A stretch of DNA of 64,000 nt, from NCBI GenBank assembly GCA_003667245.1, contig RCNN01000002.1:1-64000 (forward strand), given 5' to 3'. Under the pieces are notes generated by a model. It made no database searches. It saw only the letters and a list, made by a program, of their open reading frames with translations, and had not been told where the DNA came from. Both the position numbers and the translations under genes were made by a program. This stretch comes from Heterostelium multicystogenum. Lineage: Eukaryota > Evosea > Eumycetozoa > Acytosteliales > Acytosteliaceae. Numbering within the stretch: position 1 is the first letter of the stretch; every line of letters starts with the position of its first letter. This document shows positions 45,993 to 57,849 of this stretch, piece by piece.

Positions 45993-48777
45993 ATGATAAA
46001 ACATATTACTAGTATTCTAGTAGTATTAATATCATTAATATTTATAAATATAGCTTTAGCAATTGATATACAACAACAAGGTAAATAACATAATTGTATT
46101 AATAAAAGTACAAAAAAAAAAAAAAAACAAACACTGGTCAACTTAAACTAATGAATCCATCACCCAAATAGGAAATATACATTTGAACGCACAAAAATGA
46201 AGGAGCTTTAACCACTGATACAAACAGGAAGAAATGATTTGAACAACACCCTCTATTGGGGCACATATAAGCCACATCTATACTTTGGAAATGAAGACTC
46301 GAAGCAAGCTAACCTCCATCAACACTGGTCTGATTTGGTCTACTCCAAATATCGATAATATGTTTGCTCGTTATCTCTACAAAGTGTCAGCAGGGTCGTG
46401 ATGGAATCGTGCGATATGAGTGGAAGCGTCATGACGGTAAGAACTTTGGTGAGCAAGAGCTGGTCGATCGTCCAGGAAACTTGTTGTTGACAACCAGCTT
46501 CGTCAAGAAAGGACACAACACAAAGACCGGTGGTGGTGACTGGACTGTCAGATTGTCCGGTCGTGCACTCAACCAATCCTTGACAGCACCATACTTCTCA
46601 ATGATGTACTACATCCACGACGAAACCATTACCCAGTCCTCCGCAAATCAACTCAAAACTCGACAGCTCAATCCAAGCAGCAGTTTCCGGATTGGAAGGT
46701 ACCATTCAAATTAATGGTGAACACCCAGAGATTGGAAAATATACATTGCAATTCAATGATGGTATGTTTTTTTAAAGCATTAACAATCTGTATGAAGGAA
46801 GTGTACTAACAAGAGCAATTGTCCAGTTTCGCCAAAATGTAAATCCAGATGCTAAGCTTTTAAAGAGTCAACCATCCCTTTCAAAATGGCACTTTTATGG
46901 AAAATCTAATTTTAGAGAAGACAACTGGGATATGGTACCAAACATTTTTGATGAAACAACTAAAAGACATGTTTCCAGTTACTATGGCGAGTGGCAAGAG
47001 TATGCTAAATCCTCAAGAAGTATACCACCATTTATCCAACATTACCAAATACCATCGAAAACCAAGCCAACATCTTTGTTGTCCAAAGAGTTATGAAAGT
47101 TCCATTTGAAGTAAGTGGATCTACTTTTTAGCAAGGAAATAATCTAATCAACTAAATTTATTCAACTATCTTTAGGTTGAAATTACTTTTGTTTCTCATA
47201 GCTCACATAGCGATGAACAAGATAAACAGCTATCAAGCAAACAAGTTATAGATGTTGCTCAAGAGATTACAGGTGATGGATTTGATCAGTTGTTTGAGCA
47301 ATACGATAACAAATTCTTGGAAAAGATTCGATGCCAAGTTCTCTCTACCAAAGTATTACAAGGAAGGATACAAAGGATTTTCAAAGATGGTACTCTCTAA
47401 CTTATTGGGAGGTTTCGGATATTGGCATGGTCGTACTCTTGCTACCCATCCAGATGATCCAAGTAGAACCATCAAATTACCACCACATGTATGTTAAATG
47501 ATCAACCACCATAGAGGTTTATTTATATATTAATAGGTTATCCTTTTATTTTTTTTAGTCATTATATTCAGCATCACCATCCAGACCAGCCTTCCCAAGA
47601 GGATTCTTATGGGACGAAGGATTCCATCAGTTGGTCGTATCCACTTGGGATATTGAATTGACCATAGAAACACTCGCACATTGGTTCAATTTAGTCGACG
47701 AAAAAGGATGGATTCCAAGAGAACAAATTCTAGGTAAAGAAGCACTCTCAATGGTTCCACCACCAGAGTTCCAAGTTCAATCACAAAAGATTGCCAATCC
47801 ACCCACTCTTCTTTTCTCTATCAATAAGATGATAGATTTGGTTGAAACATACATCAAAGAATCACCAGAAAAACATAAATTCGAAATTGATTTTGATCAC
47901 ATCTTTCATTCAAGATGCTTACCAAGAATTGTTAGATTCTACAGCTTCTATTGGAACACTCAACCAGCACACGTCGAAAATGGATTTAGATGGCGTGGAC
48001 GTAAAGTAAAACCATACATTGGCATCTGGTCTCGATGATTATCCACGTGCCAACCCACCATCAACTTCCGAAGTACATGTAGATCTTTCATCATGGATGG
48101 CATTTGCTTCGAAATCACTCGCTAAAATATCGAAATTCCTCGGTAAAAGATAATTCACACTACCTTAAATCATATAATGATATTACTAAAGTTATTTTTG
48201 GTATGTAGCTCTAGACTGGCTCTTAATTATCATCAGATTAGCTAACCTATTGATCTTTATTTAGATTTACATTGGGACAGTGAAAATGGAGTTTATCAAG
48301 ATATACTCTATCACAACAAAATGAATAGCACCCTTACAAAGACAGGTGGATACTTAAATTATTTCCCATTGTTTTTAGGATTGGAACCAGCAAATTCACC
48401 TCGTATGCAATCATATTTGAACTCTTTGAAGGATATCAAAGGTGTTTGGGGAAAGACATGGAGTTCGTTCAATGTCACTTAGAGATCCACTCTATGGAAC
48501 CAACGAAAACTACTGGCGTGGACCAATTTGGATCAACATCAACTATCTGATTGCCGCACAACTAAACAAATATAGCAAGGAATACCCACAGACTCAAGAT
48601 TTTTCAATGATCTACTTCACATTAAGACACAATTTAGTTGAAAATATTTATCAAGTTTACAAGGAAACAGGTTTCCTCTGGGAACAATATCATGGAATCG
48701 AAGGAAACGGTGAGAGAAACCACCCATTCACTGGATGGACATCTCTTGTCTTATTATTATTAACTGAACAATATTAA
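45993..48777 (+). CDS. mogs: Mannosyl-oligosaccharide glucosidase (glucosidase I, GH63)
   Basis: ER enzyme removing the outermost alpha-1,2-glucose from newly transferred N-glycans. N-terminal hydrophobic signal ([23 protein letters not shown]). GH63 N-domain: [54 protein letters not shown]. Catalytic (alpha/alpha)6 domain: [102 protein letters not shown], and the end [15 protein letters not shown]. Introns: 46081-46169, 46762-46826, 47111-47175, 47489-47557, 48143-48264. About six single-base indels, for example near 46284, 46370, 46660, 47400, 48003 and 48455. Assignment is firm despite these. Confidence 0.93.
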
Positions 48778-49085
48778 AATCAAAATTTAAAACTATATAT
48801 ACAAAATAAATCTTATTTAATAAACACTTGAAACAAGAACTTGAACAACAATTGCACCTGTCCATTTACCTATAGATGAATCTAATGGAATTGAATCCAG
48901 AAATTGTTAGCAAACATTATAATTCCTTTTGGGAAATTGAAAGTATTTCAGAAAGTTTGAAACTACCACAGATTGTTTACAAAGGTGAATGAATTGCAAA
49001 TACTGGAAAGTTAGATTTGTATTATTTGGAATCGCGATTTTATTACATAAAGTTTGGAAAAAAGAAAAAGGTTTGTTTGGTTTGT
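48778..49085. other. Convergent 3' region
   Basis: AT-rich, between glucosidase I (plus) and the minus-strand gene ending at 49086. No feature seen. Confidence 0.5.
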
Positions 49086-50796
49086 TTAAACAAGTTGTGG
49101 AATAACAAAATATTGGGTAGATGATGCTTCCTTGGATGAAAGTGCAATTTGAAGTCCAGTTGCTACACCTGCTTCCAAATCGATGATTGCATGTACTACC
49201 AATTCAACACCTTCTCTCTTGTCACCAAACTTGGTCTCAATCTTGGTTTGGTTGGCCTTCTTGGCTTCCCAGATAAATTTGGCAAGAGTATCATTGTTAA
49301 TGTAGTACACAGAGGAATTTAATGAGGTAGAGAAGGTCAAATTCTCAACACCATGTTCAACAATTTTACCAATTTGGACGAAAGTTCTGTCTTCTCTCTC
49401 CATTGAATCGATGTATTGGAAGTGGAGAATCTTGGTGGACTCTCCAATGTATTTTTGACGGGAAACTTGGTTGACTACAACGGGGTATGGAGTCTTGTTG
49501 ACATACTTGATTGGGAGGATGGTGCTTAACTTGAGTAGAGTCTACGAGAGTGATTCTGATGTTCAATGGGTTTGCCATACAGAGGGCGGAACGACGTTGC
49601 TTGTCAGCAAGGTTTCTTTTTTGATTGGGATACGGACGTTCAAAGCAACATGGAAAACTTCCTTTGGAGTGATTGGAACGACAGTGGCGTCGTAGTGCCA
49701 AGCGTAGTTGTAGATACCCTTCTTGAAACCAAAGAAGCAACCATCGGCGGCGACCCAATTACCTTCCATGTCTTGGTACTCGGCGGATACCTTGGTCAAT
49801 GAAATCTTGTCGGATGAGTTATTGACGACTTGGATATCGGTGTAGTAGAAGCTGTTGGTAATTCCCTTGTCTGATTGGAACCAACCGTGCTCAACATAGG
49901 TTTTATCGATTTGTTCGAATCTAATGTTGGAGGTAGAGGTAACCTTGAAATAGTCAGCTGGTTGAGTACCATTTCCACCAGCACCATCTGCGTAGCAATC
50001 CAAAGCAGTTTCTGGGAATTCGAAACCTGTTTTGGTTCCCTCTGGGAAAGTAACATTGGGGAGAGTCTTGAATTGGTAAGCTGATTGTACAGAGACAACA
50101 TCAGACTTTGTAATTTTCTTTCCTACACGGTTAATCTTGATGACACGGATCTCTTCATTAGGTGAAGTCAATGTCTTGGATTGGATCTCAACACCAATAA
50201 CAGATCCTCCTTCGACGACAAAGAAGGCCTTGGATGAAGCCTTGGTCTCATCATTTTCATAGAGTGTGACCAAGTGCTTACCATCTTTACCAAACAACTT
50301 CAAATCAGAGGAGTCAAAGAGGTCCAATCTCATCAAGGTGCTACCAACACTGACGGAGATGAACAAGTTGTTCTTGATGTTGATACCGACAGAGGTATTC
50401 AAGGTAGTGTCCTTATCGTGGTCCTTGACCTTGACAGTTTCAAAAGTAGTTTTGCATAATCTAAAAATAGGATCAAAACCAATTAAAAATAGATTAGTGT
50501 TATTCCACATTTATTTGCAGATCGCTGCCACTTACTTGTATTGCTCATTCTTCCAAGTGTCAAAGTCGACAGCAGTCAAAAAGTCACCATCTACCAATGC
50601 ATCTGAAATGGTAAGATGTGGGGAAACAAAGAAACCATCGGATGTACGCAACTCAGAGATGATCAAATCGTCGTCGCTTGGGTTGTATGGGGTGAAACGG
50701 TCACCAATGTCCTTGAAGCAAACGTGAAACCTTGTCGTTGACATTACCAGCTGGGATGATCAATTTGTTTTCCTTCCAAGTTACTTTGAATCTCAT
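49086..50796 (-). CDS. Unrecognised beta-rich protein, about 570 residues
   Basis: Begins MRFKVTWKENKLIIPAGNVN. Further: RFTPYNPSDDDLIISELR, GFFVSPHLTISDALVDGDFL, INRVGKKITKSDVVSVQ, FFGFKKGIYNYAWHYDATVV, KTPYPVVVNQVSRQKYIGES. It ends with a possibly separate domain (LTFSTSLNSSVYYINND, VVHAIIDLEAGVATGLQIAL). There is no signal peptide, no membrane helix and no motif I can assign. The pattern of alternating strands suggests beta-sandwich domains. Exon 1 50796-50536, intron 50461-50535, exon 2 50460-49086, with indels near 50735 and 49560. Well-used C-ending codons (ACC, GTC, AAG) suggest high expression. I do not recognise the family. Confidence 0.75.
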
Positions 50797-52041
50797 TGTG
50801 GATGTTATATTTTAGAATTTACAAGTAAACCAATAAATAAGGAAAAAAAAAATATATATTTACAAAGATCTTTGTGTTGTGTGGATTGATATTGATTCAA
50901 TATCCGTGGAGGAAAGAGTAGAATAAAAAGAATCGAAGCTGACTGCTTGTGACTAAAAGAAATTAATTTGAATTGTTTATATACCAATATGTTTTGTTTT
51001 TCATTTGCAGAGACCTGTAACTGCCAATATGATTAACGAAAAAAGATAAAAAAATCAATTTTGCAAATCTTCATCTGAAATTAAGAAACTATTTAGAAAA
51101 CATGGAAATAATATATTATTTCTTAATTTAGGATTGTTTGATTTGTATTTTCTAGAGTTAAATCATCATAAGTGTTTGTCAGATCTTTATTTTAGAGAAA
51201 AAATTCTGACAGTAATGCTCCTAATAGCACCCTAAAGTTAGAATTCCAATAAGATTTTTATGATAGCCGTAGTATTAGATACCTTTTTCTTAAAGAAATC
51301 TGTGGACAAACAGTTTGGACTTTAAAAATTGACTTTAACCAAAAACACAACAAAGAATTGAAAGTTTCTCATCCCATAATTATTATACACTTAAGCTTCT
51401 TATTTTCAAATAGCAAGAAATACACTTTATTTTGTATATCATATTAGTCTTTCCCTGGTTATCAAAATTCCCCCATATTTGCAAAAATAATTTGAATAGT
51501 TTTTTAAAGAATTTCTTTTGTTGTTGATTTTTGTAAAGTTCATAGCTTATGTGGATGTAATTTGATGATTGATCAATCATTCACTAAAATCACTTAAAAT
51601 GATTCAAAAGAAAAATAAACAAGGAAATCATTTTCAGAAAATAGTAATGTTTAAACAAAGATAATGAAAAGTTATCTTATTATACAAATACTATTGTTTT
51701 TTATTGCAAACACATTTAAATTATGTTGACCAAAACCCAATATTTAAAATTTTTGATACTTTTTTAAACGTTGCAATTTTTAATCTCATTAGATTATTGA
51801 AAAATTTGATTAATCATTTTTGTTTTTTCAGTAATTATTTATTATATAACTTATAGATCATTTTGATCAAAGTATTAAATAGTCAGTCACTTGCACTGTT
51901 AGACTATATATAAGTACACATATCAATTGTGTATTGTTGTTGCATAAATAGTAGTAGAAGTTGTAGTTTATTTAATAATAGATAGTCGAAGAGGCGCTAT
52001 TAGCTTGATCGGTGATCGGATCGGAAAGACAAAGAGATACA
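50797..52041. other. 1.2 kb intergenic region between divergent genes
   Basis: AT-rich with T-runs. A short frame at 51383-51580 (minus) looks like chance. A CCCATAA match at about 51373 lacks an RNA-like sequence at the expected distance. Nothing else seen. Confidence 0.5.
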
Positions 52042-53161
52042 ATGGCATTTAGAAATAGAACAACCGTTTTTTGTGAGCTGAGAGCTCAAAATAGAAATAC
52101 TCATAGACCATATTCAACAAAGAAAGATACTACATTGCCTTTGATCAAAGATGACTCAGCCTCACAGCAAATTCAACTGGAAACACTCAATGTTCAACCA
52201 AAAATGGCTAAAGGTCAACGATATTGATATTAAATTAAAGACAATCAGTGAAAGAGGGTAATGATTCATCAATCATTTCGAATTATATTCTTAATATTAC
52301 TCAACTAACAACGACAATTATCTTTACCAATTCGATTGATATAGTTGAGAGGTTAGGTAAACTTCATACCAAAAATATGGCAACATTCGATGGAGATACT
52401 GAGGATGAAAGAGAAATAGAGATTTTAACAAAAGGACATCGCATCAGTAAGTCACACAATCACTCACAATTTTCAAGGACCTATTTGAGGAGACTAACAT
52501 TTTCTATTGTAAAGGAAATTATGAGAACACATAGAATGATTAAGAATCTGGGAGCAAAAGAGATGGACTTCTGAAGAGGTCAAGTTAAAGAAAAATATTC
52601 AAGCTGCAAAGTCAGCAAATTTACAGGCAATTTCTTTGGAGTTCAAGAGAAAACAGAGAGCATATTTAAATAGTAAGATACTATGATCAGCCAAGCTCTT
52701 CATATTGACTAACTAACTAATATTTGAATCTGTCGTTCTATAGAATTACCAAAAGAATTCAAGCAATAAATTTGGTTGGGGAGATGACCCCGATACTGAC
52801 AGCGAAGATGAGGTACAAGGAATCGGTTTCACATCGGCACAATTGGATGTTGTAAAGGATATGGAGTACGAGGTACAAAAGAGAGATGCAAGAGATCAAA
52901 CAAATTGTAAATTCCATCAATCAAAACTCTCAGAAATAGTAAACGACATCTCCATGTTGGTAATTCAACAAGGAACACTTTTGGATCAAATCGAATATAA
53001 ACTTGGATCAAACAGAGGATTCACTTTCCGGTGCAGTTGTTGTGCTAGATGAAACGAACCAACTACACAAAGGCTATAGAAATAGGTTGTGTATTCTCAT
53101 GATTTTGATTATTTTAGTGGTAGCAATGGTGTTTGTGGCGATTATTAAAGCAATCATATAG
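52042..53161 (+). CDS. Qa-SNARE, syntaxin-16/Tlg2 type
   Basis: Membrane-fusion SNARE of the trans-Golgi/endosome route. The N-terminus MAFRNRTTVFCELRAQ matches the Tlg2/syntaxin-16 start (short R-rich peptide that binds the SM protein Vps45). Then Habc-type helices: PKWLKVNDIDIKLKTISER, VERLGKLHTKNMATFDGD, EEVKLKKNIQAAKSANLQAI. The SNARE motif runs VVKDMEYEVQKRDAR ... IVNDISMLVIQQGTLLDQIEY with the zero-layer Gln, followed by the tail anchor NRLCILMILIILVVAMVF and stop at 53161. Introns 52258-52344 and 52673-52743. Four or more indels (near 52204, 52257, 52560, 52767 and 53005) must be corrected to join the parts. Confidence 0.87.
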
Positions 53162-53362
53162 TTTGGACCACATCAATATCAAACAGATAGTTAGATGGAA
53201 ATAATAAATAATTTATTTTTAGAAAGGTGGAATTTTAGCTTTTACAATATTTTTTATTTATATTAATATTTAATTGATGATTGATAGATTTAATAAATAA
53301 TGATTTCAAAAAAAGAGAGTTGATGGATAGAATTAGTTTAGAATTTCTTTCACCTTATTCAT

Positions 53363-56049
53363 TTAGTTTGAACTTGGTCCTACATAGTTTGGAGTCTCCT
53401 CGACGGTTTGACTGAATGTCTTGACAACTTGTGGTGCTACAGTTTGACTGGTGGATGTGGTATAGGTCTGTATCACCTCAGTTGCTTGTTGGGGATGTTT
53501 GATCCAATGGATTGTACCAACGATGGTGAGTTGGTCCTCCAAGTGTAGTACCTTGAGTGACAGTTTCAAATTGTTGTTGAGCCATGTATGTAACTGGTTG
53601 TGGAGTTGCCTGGGAGGTTACGTAGGGTCTGAGTAACTGTTTGTTGCAATGGAGCATTGGTTACAGTTGTAGTGATTGGAACAGTTGACGAGATGGTTTG
53701 ACCTGGAATGGTAGAGATGGTTTGACTTGGGATGGTAGTCATAGTTTGAGTACTGGTGGAGGCAATACCTTTGTTTCTTCAATAGGTCAGATTCTCTTGC
53801 AGCGGCATTAGAGGATGAAGCTTCTCCGATACCAGTAAGACTCTTAACAAAAGAGCTATCTCTTAGTTTTGTTGGTTTTGGAGCCAATTTCTTGTCTTGA
53901 TGTTGTTCTTCAAAATTCTTAACCTTATTTTGAAGTTGTTGAGCCTTGATACCAGCGAGATGCTTGGTGGTCTGGTACTTGCTCATAAGCTTGTAATCAT
54001 TCTCTGCAATTAACTGTGCAATTTTCTCAGCAACTGCCTTTTCAACTGCCTTTCTAATTTGAGTTTGGGCAATACCACTGAAAAGCTTGTAGATAATCTT
54101 GTGCTTGCAGTCATAGAGACGAACTTTAAGTTTATCAATTGAGCAATAAGAATCCAAAACTTGAGTGAATCTCTGGTGACCCTTGGAGAGCAATCTAAGC
54201 TCTACACCAACTCTGCAACCTCTACCATCCATTCTGATATCTCACAGTGACCAGAGTCTTTGAGTCTTGGGAAAGTGTATTTCTCAAAGGCCCATGGCAA
54301 TCTATCAATACGACAAACGGATGGAAGTCAATTCAACCCAAACTACAGTATCTGGTATCAACAATAGAGAGTGTATAAGGGTCGGCATTGAGCTTATGTG
54401 ATATTTCAAAATGGATATTCTCAGGAAGCAACTCGATCGATGACATATTAATGGAACCAATACGGAAACCGATCTTCTTGTCTGGTGTCATTCCACTGTA
54501 ACCTGGAACAGTGATGGTTCTGAACTCCTCGAGTAAGAAAGGTACCAAGAGCATTTAAGTTGGTTGAGAAGTTTAACGTCAATGGTGGCTTACCTGGACC
54601 GGTGGCAAAGTTACTATAGAATTGCTTGAGATGTTGATAGAAACGAAGCATTGAGTTCATCAGTGATTGATACCTTCCTTAATACGACCTCCTTCAGAGA
54701 CGAATTTTTTGAAGTGATGGATTGCTACGAGCTTCAGTTAACATGAGCTCACCACGGTTGTATATGTCTCTAATAACCTTTCTGGTGGCTGGGTCGTCCA
54801 TGAGGGATGGATTCTCCATTATTCCAACATTATATGTCTCAAGTCATTGAAGAAAGTTTCATATTGTGGATTCTTTTTAAGCTCAATCATTGACTCTCTA
54901 CCATATTGGATGAACTGTCAATATCAGCCACGGAACGATCACGAATCAATGATTGAAGGAGCTCCTTAATATTGGTGCCAGCACTTGTTAAATTTGGATT
55001 GTTGGCAATTTGATTCGAGCTTGGGACCAGCTGTTTTGATTTCATACATTTGAGTATCATAAATATCGTTGGTGAAATTTCTACTCTGAGAGACAAATTG
55101 TTGCCAAGCTGGGTGGATGATAAAACACAACGATTTGAAGAAGAGATCAAAGACAATCTCTCTTTGTTCTGGAATGAGTGGATTGGTACGATCCAAGATG
55201 ATCATCTGAAGGAATTTGGCACCTTCGGACAACAGTCTCAAGATAGAGTCAGAGTGACGGATATCAGCAAAAAGTTTCTTACCGGTGTTCAACAAACCCT
55301 TTGATTGGTCGCCAGTAATCAACTTGGTAATAGTGGATTGCCAGTTAGAGAGTAGAGTCTTGAATTCAGCGTCGGAGGTGATATCTGTACGGAAAAGCAT
55401 CATATCTTCAAAGATGCTCATAAGTTGTCTATCGGTACCACGACCCTCAATCATCAAAATCATATCGGCAACCAAATTACGAATGTCATAGACAATCTTC
55501 TTTGTACGCTCGTCAGTCTTCTCACGGAAAATTCTGGTCTCCATCAAACGTTCAATAGAATTGTAATGACGTTTAATTGGACATTGAGTGGTGCATTAAC
55601 TGACAAAGCGTTCAATGGCAAACCATCTGGACCAACATTGGTGCTTCTAATTCATGAGCACCGACTTGGCTGTGTGGGTTGACACTCATGGTAGCAGCCT
55701 CTTCAGCCATTCTTCTTTCTTCATTCTTCTGATGCTTTCTGGCTTTTGGATCCTTGACAGTGGTTTTGACACGATCCATTGACCAAGATATGGACGACCA
55801 TTTACATCACGGTGGTAGTCTCTGAGATACTCATCACGAGAGTAATAATCCTTACCACCCTTCTTTGGATCGATGGTAGTACGATCAACATGCTTGGCAG
55901 ATTGTTCAACTGGCAAAACCCTTTGATTGATCATAATAATAGTTATCTACTGGGGCACTAGCCTTTTCTTTACCCATGTACTGGGTTTTTCTGGTGCTTT
56001 CGACGATATTTCTTTCGTCCAGAACTAATTTTGTAGTTTTGGTTTTCAT
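53363..56049 (-). CDS. Fungal-type DUF5923/DUF4449 (BPI-like) protein
   Basis: Charged N-terminus from MKTKTTKLVLDERNIVESTR, a helical middle (KIVYDIRNLVADMILMIEG, ILRLLSEGAKFLQMIILDR, PAWQQFVSQSRNF), then a C-terminal domain with RLPWAFEKYTFPRLKDSGH, VELRLLSKGHQRFTQVLDSY, LKVRLYDCKHKIIYKLFSG and TQIRKAVEKAVAEKIAQLIA. The 'FPRLKDSG ... V.L.DCKH..IYKL....QIRKA..KA.' string matches my memory of DUF4449, found C-terminally in large fungal proteins with a presumed BPI/SMP-like lipid-binding fold. The tail is Thr/Gln/Pro-rich low complexity. Many indels, at least eight. The start ATG 56049 is clear. Function inferred only by fold: possibly lipid binding. Confidence 0.65.
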
Positions 56050-57849
56050 TCTTTAAAATTATGGAAATATTAATATTATAACTACATTGTTAATCAATTC
56101 TATAATATTGTTATTATTATTTATTTACCTTTTTTTTTTATTTAAAAAAATAGAATATCTAATTAAATTAAAACTACCAATATCAATTAATTATTATTTA
56201 TTTATATTTCAATCTATATTTATTAAATATTATTTATTTTTATCTATTTTTATTATTACTATATTAATATTAAAGATAATTATAAGAATATAAAATATAA
56301 AAATAGTTTATGTTTGATTATTATTATTATTATTATTTTATTAAAAAAACTATTATTTTGTTATTATTATTTAGTACAAGTTATTTTCTATAAACGACAG
56401 AACAAAGAAAAGAAATAAAAGTGTTGTATACAAAGAATGAATATTATCAATGAATAGGCATTGGTTGTCTTTCTGATTTTTTAAAATTATTATATTATTA
56501 TTATTTACTAATTTTAAACTATCTTACGATAGACGAATAGATAGAAACACACTGTCGGAGGAGGCACCTCAATGGCTGCAGTACCCTCGCTCTCATAGCA
56601 TGTCTACTGGATATGCATGTTCAGCAAGTGTTGGATGTGTGCTGTGTTAACCTAATCATACGACACACTTCCAAACACATTCCATTTCAGGCAGATTATC
56701 TCTCTCTAAGTTCACACAGTGAACTCATAGCAGATGATAGCACTATAAAGATAATTCCAACCTGGTGGTGTATCAATACGCATCCAACTATGAACACATC
56801 TCATAATTTTGAGTGAAAACTTTAATTCTCTCCATTGGTGTTGTTGCCAACACTGACTTGATACGACATTGTTAAATGATTATCTGTACATTCAAATTCT
56901 TGATTAGGAAGAATATATGACAAAACACACACATTCTTAAATTTTATTTATTTTTAGTAAAATGAAAATTTATTTATTATTTATGTTTGAACAAACACAC
57001 TTTCAATTTCCAAATTATTGATAATTAAAGTTAGAATAATAATATATATGGAAATCTTAAGACTATTATTATTCGTACGAATAATTATTTTGGAAATAAT
57101 AATATTATTTAAACGTTGGTGATTTATTTATCACAACAGTGTGTTGAAAATGATAAAGAAATAATAGATCAATATTAATATTTGCAAACTTTATTAAAAT
57201 AATAATGTTTTATTATTAATATTTTATTATTATTATTAGTATTAGAGTGTGTTAATGGAAAAACGACTATTCGATATTATTATTTTAGATTGAATTGGTA
57301 TTGTTTGGTTTTATTGTTTGTTTTATGATTTTGATAACAATATATTATTATTTATTATTGAACTCATATTAATTAATTTACTGCAAATATGAGTCATAAT
57401 AATATCTGTATATTTGCTTGTTAAACAGCAAATTCCAAATTATTTAAAAAATGAGAAGAACAAATGTATGAGTAGTGTTTAACACTACCACACTACACTA
57501 CACTATACTAAAATGAATCATTATAACATTTAACATTATTGTTATTGTTGTTACTGCAAATACAAATGTAATTTAGCAATATAGAAGATAAATATCTTTA
57601 TTCTTTTGGTTCATATTAAAATGATTCTTTTTGTTTTTTTTATTTTTGACTTCAGAAGAATACACAACTCTCATTCAATTTGAATTTATTTAATTTCAAT
57701 TTTTTAAATATTATTTTTGAATTTTTCAGCAAAACTTTGATTAAATAGAAAGTTCTTGCAAGTCTCGTTAAAGTTATCAACATTTTTTTCAACAGCATCT
57801 AGTTTTTTTTATTTCTATTGTATACTTAGATATATATATCAGCTTCAGA
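56050..57849. other. 1.8 kb intergenic region with a less AT-rich island
   Basis: Between divergent genes. Most is very AT-rich. A segment at about 56550-56820 is clearly richer in G/C, and includes the perfect dyad GTTCACacaGTGAAC near 56709-56723; no gene assigned. A perfect 18 bp palindrome ATTATTCGTACGAATAAT lies at 57068-57085, and ACTCATATT (57362-57370) pairs with 57386-57394. Confidence 0.5.
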
